Shown piece after piece: positions 24,984 to 32,532 of a DNA stretch of 32,532 bases; positions within the stretch are counted from its first letter, which is position 1, and each line of letters opens with the position of its first letter. This DNA comes from CAG-1138 sp964495385. GTDB taxonomy: Bacteria > Bacillota > Clostridia > Christensenellales > CAG-917. The notes under the pieces are model-generated. The model saw only the letters and a list, made by a program, of their open reading frames with translations. It had not been told where the DNA came from and did not search any database. Location of the stretch: NCBI GenBank assembly GCA_964495385.1, contig CAZBVO010000017.1, positions 1 to 32,532 of the forward strand, written 5' to 3'. The position numbers and the translations under genes were made by a program.

Positions 24984-26744
24984 TTAGTTGTTGTACTGCG
25001 ACTGATAGAGGTTGTAGTAAAAACCTTGCCTATCCAAAAGTTCGTCGTGCTTGCCTATTTCCACTATTCTACCGTTGTTTATGACCAGAATTACGTCGGC
25101 GTCGATGATGGTCGAAAGCCTGTGCGCAATGACAAAGCACGTTTTGCCTTTCATAAGGTTGTCCATTGCTTTTTGAATAAGAATTTCCGTGCGGGTGTCG
25201 ACGTTTGAAGTTGCCTCATCCAAAATAAGCAAATCTCTGTCGGACAAAAACGCCCTTGCAATCGTCAAAAGCTGGCGCTGACCTCCCGATATGTTTGAGC
25301 AGTTTTCGTCAATTACCGTACGGTAGCCGTCGGGAAGCGTTCGGATAAAGTAGTCGCAATAGGCGTTCTCGCACGCTTTTTTAACTTCCTCTTCGGTCAC
25401 CTCGTCGCGGCCGTAAGCCACGTTGTCGTAGATGGTTCCGCCAAACAACCAGGCATCCTGCAAAACCATGCTGAAAAGATTTCGGACACTTGCTCGGTCG
25501 GTTTTTTCGATATCGATGCCGTCGATGAGTATTTCGCCTTTTTGCACGTCGTAAAAGCGCATCAAAAGGTTGACTATAGTGGTTTTTCCCGCACCGGTAG
25601 GCCCGACGATTGCAACTTTTTGCCCCTTATGGACTTTAAACGAAAGGTTTTCGATCAAAGGTTTTTCGGGCGAATAGGAAAAATCGACGTTTTTAAACTC
25701 GACGTTGCCCTCGACTTTAGGAGGCATTTTTTCCGTTTGCAACGTCATTTCTTCCTCGTCCAACACGTCGTAAACTCTCTTTGCGGCCGCTTTTACCCTT
25801 CTCGTCGACGCAACGCTGTTGCAAATGCCGACAAGCGGATCGGACAACTGCTGTAAATACAATATAAACATCATCAGTCCGCCGACGCTGAGTTTGCCGT
25901 CAACCGCCAAATAGCCGCCCAAAAGGCATATCGCCACGTAAACAAGGCTGTTCATAAACGAAATGACGGGCATTACCACCGAGCCGTAGTAGTAAGACTT
26001 TTCGTAGCAGACCGCCTCTTCTTCCGTCAAACTGCAAAATTTTTCGCACTGCCTGTCCTCGAGGTTGGCCGCTTTTACCGCCGCATATCCGCCATAGGTT
26101 TCCTCGGCGTGCGAGCTGATTTTGCCCATGGTTTCAAAAACGTCGTCGTAGTATTTTTCGGCACGGGCCGACAGCACCGATCCCAAAAACACCGACAGCG
26201 GAATCACCGCCACGGCAACAAGCGCAAGCCGCCACTCCTTCATAAACAAAATCACCGCGATGACCGTGATTTGCATTATGCCCAGCAAAAACGTTTCGAT
26301 GATGCCGTAGATCGGCGTACTCATGTTGGAAACGTCGCTGTTTATTCGAGACAACACTTCGCCCGGTCGGGTTTTGTCGGCAAACGACACGGGAACTCGG
26401 GCCAATTTGTTTGAAATGTCCGTCCTGAGACCGTAGGTGAAACGGCGGCTTGTTGTGTTGTTCATAACAATAACTTTCAAATACGACAACACGGCAAGCA
26501 CCAAATAAACCGCCGTAAGCACCAGTATCTTTGGTTTTATAGTCGCAAGCAAATCGGTAACTTGCGATTCACCGACGAAATAATCGTTCAAAACGTCGGA
26601 CAATTCGCCCAAAATGTAAGGCGACAGCAAGTTGCATACCATCACGCCGAAGCTCAGCAGAATCATAACGAACATGCCCAGCTTTATGCGTCCCAGTTCG
26701 GAAAACAGCCTTAAGGTTACGGATTTATCTTTGTTCTTTTTCAT
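24984..26744 (-). CDS. Heterodimeric ABC exporter subunit, catalytically competent half
   Basis: 586 residues: six membrane helices (about 21-45, 72-95, 145-165, 170-190, 258-280, 285-303) and an ATPase domain from about 345. Walker A GPTGAGKTT (381-389), signature NISGGQRQ (484-491), Walker B LLILDE with catalytic E510, and switch H541 (in IAHRLSTI) are all canonical. It begins in an ATGA overlap (26741-26744) with the preceding exporter gene, so the two halves are made together. The family (BmrCD, LmrCD, TM287/288 type) exports drugs, lipids or peptides. The actual substrate is unknown. Confidence 0.93.
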   Translation of the reverse strand: MKKNKDKSVTLRLFSELGRIKLGMFVMILLSFGVMVCNLLSPYILGELSDVLNDYFVGESQVTDLLATIKPKILVLTAVYLVLAVLSYLKVIVMNNTTSRRFTYGLRTDISNKLARVPVSFADKTRPGEVLSRINSDVSNMSTPIYGIIETFLLGIMQITVIAVILFMKEWRLALVAVAVIPLSVFLGSVLSARAEKYYDDVFETMGKISSHAEETYGGYAAVKAANLEDRQCEKFCSLTEEEAVCYEKSYYYGSVVMPVISFMNSLVYVAICLLGGYLAVDGKLSVGGLMMFILYLQQLSDPLVGICNSVASTRRVKAAAKRVYDVLDEEEMTLQTEKMPPKVEGNVEFKNVDFSYSPEKPLIENLSFKVHKGQKVAIVGPTGAGKTTIVNLLMRFYDVQKGEILIDGIDIEKTDRASVRNLFSMVLQDAWLFGGTIYDNVAYGRDEVTEEEVKKACENAYCDYFIRTLPDGYRTVIDENCSNISGGQRQLLTIARAFLSDRDLLILDEATSNVDTRTEILIQKAMDNLMKGKTCFVIAHRLSTIIDADVILVINNGRIVEIGKHDELLDRQGFYYNLYQSQYNN

Positions 26745-28459
26745 GCAAAGTTCCTCCCCGATTGCGAAATAAATATTTCGTTGTAAACCGAACAGGTTTT
26801 TAAAAGTTCGTCGTGCTTGCCGATGCCGACGATTTGCCCTCTGTCCATAACGATGATTTTGTCGCTGTTCATTGCACCGGTAACCCTTTGCGTGACGACA
26901 AAAGTGGTTTTACGGCCAAGCCGTTCACGAAGTGCGCTTCTGATTTTCGACTCGGTCATAAAATCGAGAGCCGAAAAACTGTCGTCGAAAAGATAAATTT
27001 CCGCCGGTTTCAGCATTGCCCGTGCAATTTGTATGCGCTGTTTTTGGCCGCCCGACACGTTGCTTCCGCCTTGCGAAAGTTTGAAATCGAAACCTTCGGG
27101 ATGGGATTTTACGAAATCCTCCAACTGTGCGGCACGAACAGCATCTAAAAGTTCTTCGTCGGACACGTCTTGCCACAACGCTACGTTTTCCTTTAGCGTC
27201 CCGGCAAAAATCGTGCCTTTTTGAAGCACCGCCGAAACGTTTGAACGTATGCGCTTGCCGCTTATTGCCGCCGCATCTTTGCCGTCAAACAAAATCCTTC
27301 CGGACGTCGATTTTTCAAACCCGAGCAACAAGCTTACCAACGTCGATTTGCCGCTCCCCGTGCCGCCGATAACGGCGACCCGTTCGCCGGCTTTCACCTC
27401 GAACGACAAATCGGACAAAGCGTTTTCGGTACCGTCAAAATAGCGATACGACACTTTATCAAACGTAATGTTGCCGTCAAACCTCGGTTCGGTCAAATCG
27501 GTGGCTTCGGGAATGCTGTCGGAGTTTAAAATTTCGGACAGCCTTTTTACGTTGATTTTGACTCGAGGCAAATACATAAGCGACCAGGCCAGCGTCATTA
27601 TGCCCGACATTATAAGCCCTACGTATTGCACAACAGCCATAATGTCCGCCGCCGACAAGCCAAGTTTTGCTTCAACCTGCCCTGCGCCGACGTACACTAT
27701 CAAAACCGTCGTTACGTTCAGAACCAACATCGCAACAGGCGTCATTATGCCCGAGCGGTTGTTTGCTTTTATGTAGTTTAAAACCATCTTTCTGGTGGCT
27801 TCGTTGGTTTTTTTGCATTCGGTTTCGTCACGGTTGAACGCCCTTATGACGCGAATGCCTATCATGCGCTCGCGGATAAGCTGGTTTTGTCTGTCCGTTT
27901 GTTTTTCGCCGACGTCCCAAAGCGGAGGGATTTTTTTGCCCATAACAACCACTACGACGACAATTATCGGCGTGAACGCAAACAGTATAAGCGACAGATA
28001 GGCGTTTTTCAAAAACGCCAAAACCGAGCCGCATATCATATAAATGGGAATAGTGCTTACGCCTGACAACAGCACCTGCAACACTTCCCCGACCTGAAAA
28101 ACGTCGTCTTGAGTGCGGGTAAGCAACCCCGAAGCGCCGATTTTATTGTGGTCGGCAAAAGTCATTTTGTTTGCTTTTTCAAAAACGTCGTTTTTGAGGG
28201 CTTGTTCGAAACGGGCAGTTACTTTCGCATTGGCTTTTATCGAAAAAATCTGTGCCGTTACCCCCAGTAGCGCCACCGCCACCATAACGGCGGAAGCTTT
28301 CAAAACATAGTCGAAATCGAGTTTGTTGATACCCTCGTCGACAATTTCGCTCATGATCGAAGGCAGCAACAAATTGCAAACCGTCACAACGACCAAAAGC
28401 AAGCATCCCAAAACCGCGGTTTTGGCGTGCGGTTTCAGATATTTGACAAAAAATTTCAT
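26741..28459 (-). CDS. Heterodimeric ABC exporter subunit with degenerate ATP site
   Basis: 572 residues: six membrane helices in the first 310 residues and an ATPase domain from about 328. Walker A GGTGSGKS (365-372) and signature NVSGGQKQ (467-474) are intact, but the Walker B run is IYLFDD, with Asp at 493 in place of the catalytic Glu, and the switch reads TQRV, with Gln524 in place of His. These two changes mark the non-hydrolysing half of an asymmetric exporter, as in the heterodimeric families. It lies 2 bases after the peptidase gene and overlaps its partner by 4 bases. Confidence 0.93.
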   Translation of the reverse strand: MKFFVKYLKPHAKTAVLGCLLLVVVTVCNLLLPSIMSEIVDEGINKLDFDYVLKASAVMVAVALLGVTAQIFSIKANAKVTARFEQALKNDVFEKANKMTFADHNKIGASGLLTRTQDDVFQVGEVLQVLLSGVSTIPIYMICGSVLAFLKNAYLSLILFAFTPIIVVVVVVMGKKIPPLWDVGEKQTDRQNQLIRERMIGIRVIRAFNRDETECKKTNEATRKMVLNYIKANNRSGIMTPVAMLVLNVTTVLIVYVGAGQVEAKLGLSAADIMAVVQYVGLIMSGIMTLAWSLMYLPRVKINVKRLSEILNSDSIPEATDLTEPRFDGNITFDKVSYRYFDGTENALSDLSFEVKAGERVAVIGGTGSGKSTLVSLLLGFEKSTSGRILFDGKDAAAISGKRIRSNVSAVLQKGTIFAGTLKENVALWQDVSDEELLDAVRAAQLEDFVKSHPEGFDFKLSQGGSNVSGGQKQRIQIARAMLKPAEIYLFDDSFSALDFMTESKIRSALRERLGRKTTFVVTQRVTGAMNSDKIIVMDRGQIVGIGKHDELLKTCSVYNEIFISQSGRNFA

Positions 28460-28461
28460 AA

Positions 28462-30153
28462 TTATTTCGTTTTAAGTTCCTCAACTATTTTAAGTATTTC
28501 GGAGGCAATCGAGCCGAGCGTGCCGTCGCCGAACGGATTTGCCAATCCTGCTTCGGAAACCAACGCGCTGAAGGGTTTAGTGCCTCCCTTTTTGGCGAAC
28601 GCAACGTAGCGATCGAGCGCATCCGAGTAATCTTTGCGCATTTCGATCAAAAAGCCGAGCGCCACGGTTTGCGCCAAGGTGTAATCGATGTAATAGAACG
28701 GCGATTCGTAAATGTGCATTTGATATTGCCATCTACGGCCTTCGCCGATAAAAGGCAGACCTTCACTGTCCATATACGGACGGTATTTCGCTTCCAACGC
28801 CTTCCAGGCCTCGCAACGCTCGGTCGGAGTCATGTTAGGATTTTCGTAAACGACGTGTTGGAATTCGTCAACCGCAACGCCGTACGGAATAAAGCAAAGG
28901 CCGGACAAAAGATGTTTGAAACGGTATTTGTCGGCATTTTCGCCAAAGAACAAATCCATGTACTTCCAGCTGAAAAATTCCATACTCATGCTGTGGCATT
29001 CTGCCGTTTCCATGCTTCCGACGCCAAGCTCCGGATCGCCCGTGTAGAACTGTTGATTCATGGCGAAAGCATGGCCGAACTCGTGAGTCATAACGTCCAC
29101 GTCGCCCGAGCTTCCGTTGAAGTTTGCAAAGATAAAAATCTGCTTGAACTTGTCGAATTCGGTGCAATAGCCGCCGCCGCATTTTCCGTCTCTTGCGTCA
29201 ACGTCAAAGGCCTCGGCAGATTGCATTTCACGCATAAAATCGCCTATTTCCGGGCGCATATCGTCGTACATTTTTTGCGCTGCCGCAAAAATGCCGTCCT
29301 TGTCCAAAACAGGGCGAGGATCGTCGGCGGTGTAAACGGCATCGTCGTAAAAAGTCACTTTGTCGATACCCATATCCGCCGCCACGCTCTTTTTCACTTC
29401 GGCGACAACCGGCACCAACGACTCTGCAACGTTGTTCCTGAACTTTTCAACCATTTTGCGGTCATAGTCCAGCCGAGCCATGCGATAATATCCCAGTTCG
29501 ACGAAGTTTTTGTAGCCCATTTTTCTGGCCTGCAAATCGCGGTTTTTGACCAGTTTGTCAAACAAATCGTCCAGTTCTTCTTTGTGTTTGTCAAGCCCTG
29601 TGCCCAAAGCCAAGCAAGCTTCCTTCCTGACTTCGCGGTCGGAACTTTCCAAAAAGCCCCTGACGTACGAAAGCGGCTTTTCTTCTCCGCGCCACCAGAT
29701 GACGATTTGGCTCATAAGCTGACTGTACTCGGTGACCAAAGCGTTTTCCTGCTTCTTTTCTTCTTCGATGCAGCTGTCGTAGCACTTTTCGGCAAGCTCC
29801 AATCCCTTGAAAATAAGCGGATTCATTTTTGCTTCAACCTCTTTGCGGAAGCGATTGTTGAGCATGATGGCGGCATATTTGTTGCCGACTTCTTCAAAAA
29901 GCGGTCCGTTGTTGTCGTAATAATCCATTTCGCCGAGATAAAACTCGTCGCGCGTGTTCAAAGTGTAGCGACTGTTTGCAAGCGCCGCCTCGGTGCGATA
30001 CTCGACGTTTGCTTTCATAAATTGGTTTCTGGCCGCAATGACGTCGTCGGCGCATTCTGCCGCCGCAACCGCCTTTTCAAATTCCGAAAAAGCCGCCCTC
30101 ATCTCCTCGATAGTGTATCTTTTATATGGTAAATCCTTAATTTTTATAGTCAT
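28462..30153 (-). CDS. M3 family oligoendopeptidase (PepF type)
   Basis: 563 residues, the usual size for M3 oligoendopeptidases. The zinc motif HEFGH (357-361) gives H357, E358 and H361; the third ligand is probably E384 in METAECHSMSMEF, which fits the family spacing. No signal peptide, so it works in the cytoplasm on short peptides. The ATG has GGAGGG at 7 bases and a consensus promoter at 30205-30233. It is the first gene of an operon with the two ABC exporter halves, 2 bases apart. Whether the peptidase handles something the exporter moves is only suggested by this layout. Confidence 0.93.
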   Translation of the reverse strand: MTIKIKDLPYKRYTIEEMRAAFSEFEKAVAAAECADDVIAARNQFMKANVEYRTEAALANSRYTLNTRDEFYLGEMDYYDNNGPLFEEVGNKYAAIMLNNRFRKEVEAKMNPLIFKGLELAEKCYDSCIEEEKKQENALVTEYSQLMSQIVIWWRGEEKPLSYVRGFLESSDREVRKEACLALGTGLDKHKEELDDLFDKLVKNRDLQARKMGYKNFVELGYYRMARLDYDRKMVEKFRNNVAESLVPVVAEVKKSVAADMGIDKVTFYDDAVYTADDPRPVLDKDGIFAAAQKMYDDMRPEIGDFMREMQSAEAFDVDARDGKCGGGYCTEFDKFKQIFIFANFNGSSGDVDVMTHEFGHAFAMNQQFYTGDPELGVGSMETAECHSMSMEFFSWKYMDLFFGENADKYRFKHLLSGLCFIPYGVAVDEFQHVVYENPNMTPTERCEAWKALEAKYRPYMDSEGLPFIGEGRRWQYQMHIYESPFYYIDYTLAQTVALGFLIEMRKDYSDALDRYVAFAKKGGTKPFSALVSEAGLANPFGDGTLGSIASEILKIVEELKTK

Positions 30154-30204
30154 TTTTAAACCCTCCGATATGTTTTTTCTCGCATGCGCGAGCGTAATGT
30201 ATAC

Positions 30205-30233
30205 AGTATAAGCTATAATTTAAGTTAAGTCAA
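30205..30233 (-). promoter_or_regulatory. Promoter of the peptidase/ABC exporter operon
   Basis: On the minus strand TTGACT (30233-30228), a 17-base spacer and TATACT (30210-30205). The start would be near 30199. An inverted repeat CTCGC-ATGC-GCGAG (30179-30192) lies just downstream in the leader and may be a regulator site. The stretch 30234-30385 shows no gene. Confidence 0.8.
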
Positions 30234-30385
30234 TTGTTAGGCCTTGCCATGCGTTCAATTTTGTTTCCGAAAGGGTTTTTGCCCTCAAAAACGTGCAATT
30301 TAAAACAAAACCGATTAAATTTTCCGCTCCGCCGCCGAATTTGAAAAAGTTTTTCGACAAAAAAAATTAAAGTGCCCTCAAAAGG

Positions 30386-30414
30386 TTGACAACTTCAAAT
30401 TGTTAAAATATAAT
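30386..30414 (+). promoter_or_regulatory. Promoter of the tRNA-Thr gene
   Basis: Perfect TTGACA (30386-30391), 17-base spacer, perfect TATAAT (30409-30414), 13 bases before the mature tRNA. One of the strongest promoters in the window by consensus. Confidence 0.92.
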
Positions 30415-30427
30415 AGACAAGTAATTT

Positions 30428-30503
<76 letters not shown>

Positions 30504-30512
30504 TTAAAAAGC

Positions 30513-30545
30513 AAAGGTTCGACACTTAACAGTCGAACCTTTTTC
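30513..30545 (+). terminator. Intrinsic terminator after tRNA-Thr
   Basis: AGGTTCGAC (30515-30523) pairs with GTCGAACCT (30532-30540) across an 8-base loop, then a T-rich tail TTTTC. Nine-base stem, 9 bases after the tRNA CCA. Confidence 0.92.
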
Positions 30546-30580
30546 TTTGCAAAAATGTTCTTTCGCCGGTAGTGAACATA

Positions 30581-30609
30581 TTGAAAAACGCGTGATTTTG
30601 TGATATAAT
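30581..30609 (+). promoter_or_regulatory. Promoter of the flavodiiron gene
   Basis: TTGAAA (30581-30586), 17-base spacer, perfect TATAAT (30604-30609). The leader is about 33 bases and contains AAAGGAG (30631-30637), 11 bases before the ATG. No operator for an oxygen or NO regulator is recognisable. Confidence 0.85.
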
Positions 30610-30648
30610 AAACACAACGACAGATAAGATAAAGGAGACAAAAAACTT

Positions 30649-32439
30649 ATGCACGTGTCAAATGATATTAAATATATTGGTGTGAATGATCACGATATTG
30701 ATTTGTTTGAAGGTCAATACGTCGTTGCAAACGGCATATCTTATAATTCGTACATCATTTTGGACGATAAAATTGCCATTATGGATACAGTCGATGCTCG
30801 ATTTACACATAAATGGCTGGACAATATTCAAAATATTTTGGAAGACAAATCTCCCGATTATTTGATTATACAACACATGGAGCCCGATCATTCGTCAAAC
30901 ATCGTAAGTTTAATGAAAGCTTATCCAAACACAAAGATTGTTGCATCTGCAAAAGCATTTGCGATGATGAAGAATTTTTTTGGAAATAATTTTCCCGACA
31001 ATCAAATAGTTGTCGGCGAAGGCGACACCCTAAACCTCGGGAAAAGGACGTTAACTTTCCTTGCTGCTCCAATGGTTCATTGGCCGGAGGTTATCGTAAC
31101 TTATGACAACTATGACAAAGTGTTGTTCTCTGCCGACGGATTTGGCAAATTCGGCGCGTTAGACATCGACGAAGATTGGGCTTGCGAAGCAAGACGTTAT
31201 TATATCGGAATTGTTGGGAAATATGGCGCCCAAGTTCAAGCATTACTAAAAAAGGCCGCATCCCTCGATATTGATATTATTTGTCCGCTACATGGCCCCG
31301 TATTAAAGGAAAATTTAAGTTATTATATCGGACTGTATGATACGTGGTCAAGTTACGCTGTTGAAACAGAAGGGATTGTTATTGCCTACACGTCGGTTTA
31401 CGGAAACACCCAAAAGGCCGTAATGATGCTGGCCGACAAGTTAAAAGCGAACGGTTGTCCAAAAGTAGTTGTCAACGACCTTGCAAGATGCGACATGTCA
31501 GAGGCCGTTGAAGATGCATTTAGATATGGTAAAATCGTGTTGGCGACAACCACTTACAATGCCGACGTCTTTCCTTTCATGAAAGAGTTTATCAACCATC
31601 TGACGGAACGAAATTTCTGCAACCGAACAGTTGCTTTTATTGAAAACGGAAGCTGGGCACCTCTCGCCACTAAAGTCATGAAAGGGATGCTTGAAAAATC
31701 TAAGAACTTAAAGTACGCGGAAAATACGGTCAAGATTTTATCCGGCCTAAATGACGAAAGCATAAATTCAATAACCGCCTTGGCAAACGAGTTGTGCCAA
31801 GAGTATCTGGCCCAACAAAATTCAGCAGCCGACAAAAACGATTTAACCGCTTTGTTTAATATTGGATACGGATTGTATGTTGTAACCTGTAACGACGGAA
31901 AAAAGGATAACGGATTAATCGTCAACTCAGTCTCTCAAGTTACCAGCTCGCCAAACAGAATTGCGGTTACAATCAATAAGCAAAACTATTCCCACCACGT
32001 AATTGATCAAACGGGGATAATGAACGTAAACTGCTTATCCGTTGACGCTCCTTTTTCCGTTTTTGAAAAGTTTGGTTTTTCTAGCGGCAGAACGAAAAAT
32101 AAATTTGCAACCGAAGAGGTTTTGCGGTCGGATAACGGCTTGGTATTTTTGCCAAGATATATCAACTCCTTCATGTCACTAAAGGTTGAGCAATATGTCG
32201 ATTTAGGCACTCACGGAATGTTCATTTGTTCAATTACCGAGGCTCGTGTAATTAGCAATTTCGAAACAATGACGTATTCATACTATCAAAACAACGTTAA
32301 ACCAAAACCAAACACCGACGGAAAACGCGGCTATGTGTGTAAGGTTTGCGGATTTGTTTATGAAGGCGACAAATTGCCCGATGATTATATTTGCCCGTTG
32401 TGCAAACATGGAATTGCAGACTTTGAAAAAATAAAATAA
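30649..32439 (+). CDS. Flavodiiron protein fused to flavin reductase and rubredoxin domains
   Basis: 596 residues in four domains. (1) Metallo-beta-lactamase-like diiron domain, 1 to about 240, with all ligands: H76, E78, D80, H81, H144, D163, H215. (2) Flavodoxin domain, about 243-390, with the FMN loop TSVYGNT (248-254). (3) Flavin reductase domain, about 398-550. (4) Rubredoxin, about 561-596, with C564, C567, C582, C585. The first two form the FprA core that reduces O2 to water and/or NO to N2O. The last two match the Hrb (high-molecular-weight rubredoxin) partner known from Moorella, so this chain may carry NAD(P)H electrons to the diiron site by itself. It protects anaerobes from oxygen or NO. 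The codon choice looks more AT-rich than in neighbours (many TTA, AAT, ATT), which hints at separate ancestry. Confidence 0.95.
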   Translation: MHVSNDIKYIGVNDHDIDLFEGQYVVANGISYNSYIILDDKIAIMDTVDARFTHKWLDNIQNILEDKSPDYLIIQHMEPDHSSNIVSLMKAYPNTKIVASAKAFAMMKNFFGNNFPDNQIVVGEGDTLNLGKRTLTFLAAPMVHWPEVIVTYDNYDKVLFSADGFGKFGALDIDEDWACEARRYYIGIVGKYGAQVQALLKKAASLDIDIICPLHGPVLKENLSYYIGLYDTWSSYAVETEGIVIAYTSVYGNTQKAVMMLADKLKANGCPKVVVNDLARCDMSEAVEDAFRYGKIVLATTTYNADVFPFMKEFINHLTERNFCNRTVAFIENGSWAPLATKVMKGMLEKSKNLKYAENTVKILSGLNDESINSITALANELCQEYLAQQNSAADKNDLTALFNIGYGLYVVTCNDGKKDNGLIVNSVSQVTSSPNRIAVTINKQNYSHHVIDQTGIMNVNCLSVDAPFSVFEKFGFSSGRTKNKFATEEVLRSDNGLVFLPRYINSFMSLKVEQYVDLGTHGMFICSITEARVISNFETMTYSYYQNNVKPKPNTDGKRGYVCKVCGFVYEGDKLPDDYICPLCKHGIADFEKIK

Positions 32440-32532
32440 AGAGAAAATACTAAATGCTATCTTGCAAAAATTTTGCGATAATCCGTTTTGTTTTCCATAA
32501 TTTTTACCATCAAAAACGCCCCTCGAAACAGA

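Noticed and set aside
28669..30132. Open antisense frame of 487 codons opposite the M3 peptidase gene
   Set aside because: No ribosome site or known motif, His/Phe/Val-rich shadow composition; the opposite strand encodes a complete, motif-bearing peptidase.
30241..30385. Possible small RNA or riboswitch in the AT-rich stretch before tRNA-Thr
   Set aside because: Only a short hairpin (AGGG/CCCT) and an 11-base repeat TGCCCTCAAAA (30280-30290 and 30373-30383) are visible; no promoter-terminator pair frames them.
32440..32532. Terminator or new gene after the flavodiiron gene
   Set aside because: Only a weak AT hairpin (GCAA/TTGC near 32464-32476) and no ribosome site before the window ends; nothing can be supported.

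Overview
The window looks like a draft scaffold from an uncultured, anaerobic, monoderm Firmicute, probably a member of the Clostridia. The evidence is strong AGGAGG-type ribosome binding sites, sigma-A type promoters with 17-base spacers, clostridial-type shikimate enzymes (for example the ESGATLRF motif in AroA), a flavodiiron/rubredoxin oxygen or NO reductase, and surface proteins built from bacterial Ig-like modules and anchored by membrane helices. A run of exactly 100 N (6842-6941) is a scaffold gap inside a repetitive gene. I cannot name the genus.

Left part (1-14231, minus strand): a tRNA-Ser(GGA), then a long leftward gene series. In transcription order this is an ABC ATPase, an ABC-2 type permease, a giant protein (about 2,650 residues plus the gap) with about two dozen Ig-like modules and a beta-helix-like C-terminus, a MacB/FtsX-type ATPase-permease whose first 27 codons are cut off by a one-base homopolymer frameshift, and the cysteine synthase cysK. 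The first three genes overlap by 4 bases or are 8 bases apart, so the giant surface protein and the exporter are almost certainly co-transcribed.

Middle part (14232-24961, plus strand): a divergent promoter region, then a secreted, membrane-anchored endonuclease I with Ig-like modules and four 46-residue Cys/His repeats, and an alpha/beta hydrolase. A tight aromatic pathway operon follows: an aroE-aroK fusion, aroQ, DAHP synthase, aroB, aroA, aroC, a chorismate mutase and a 48-residue zinc ribbon. All seven steps from E4P + PEP to chorismate, plus the first step towards Phe/Tyr, lie in about 6.4 kb. A promoter lies inside a terminator-like hairpin between aroE-aroK and aroQ. A bidirectional terminator closes this region.

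Right part (24984-32532): a leftward operon with an M3 oligoendopeptidase and a heterodimeric ABC exporter in which one half has a degenerate ATP site. Then, rightward, come a tRNA-Thr(GGT) with its own promoter and terminator, and a flavodiiron protein fused to flavin reductase and rubredoxin domains (an FprA-Hrb type fusion). That last gene looks more AT-rich than its neighbours.

The best candidates for new biology are the giant Ig-like protein with its co-encoded ABC transporters facing a divergent Ig-like nuclease, the C-x-H...C-x-x-C repeat array of that nuclease, and the nested promoter/hairpin controlling aroQ.
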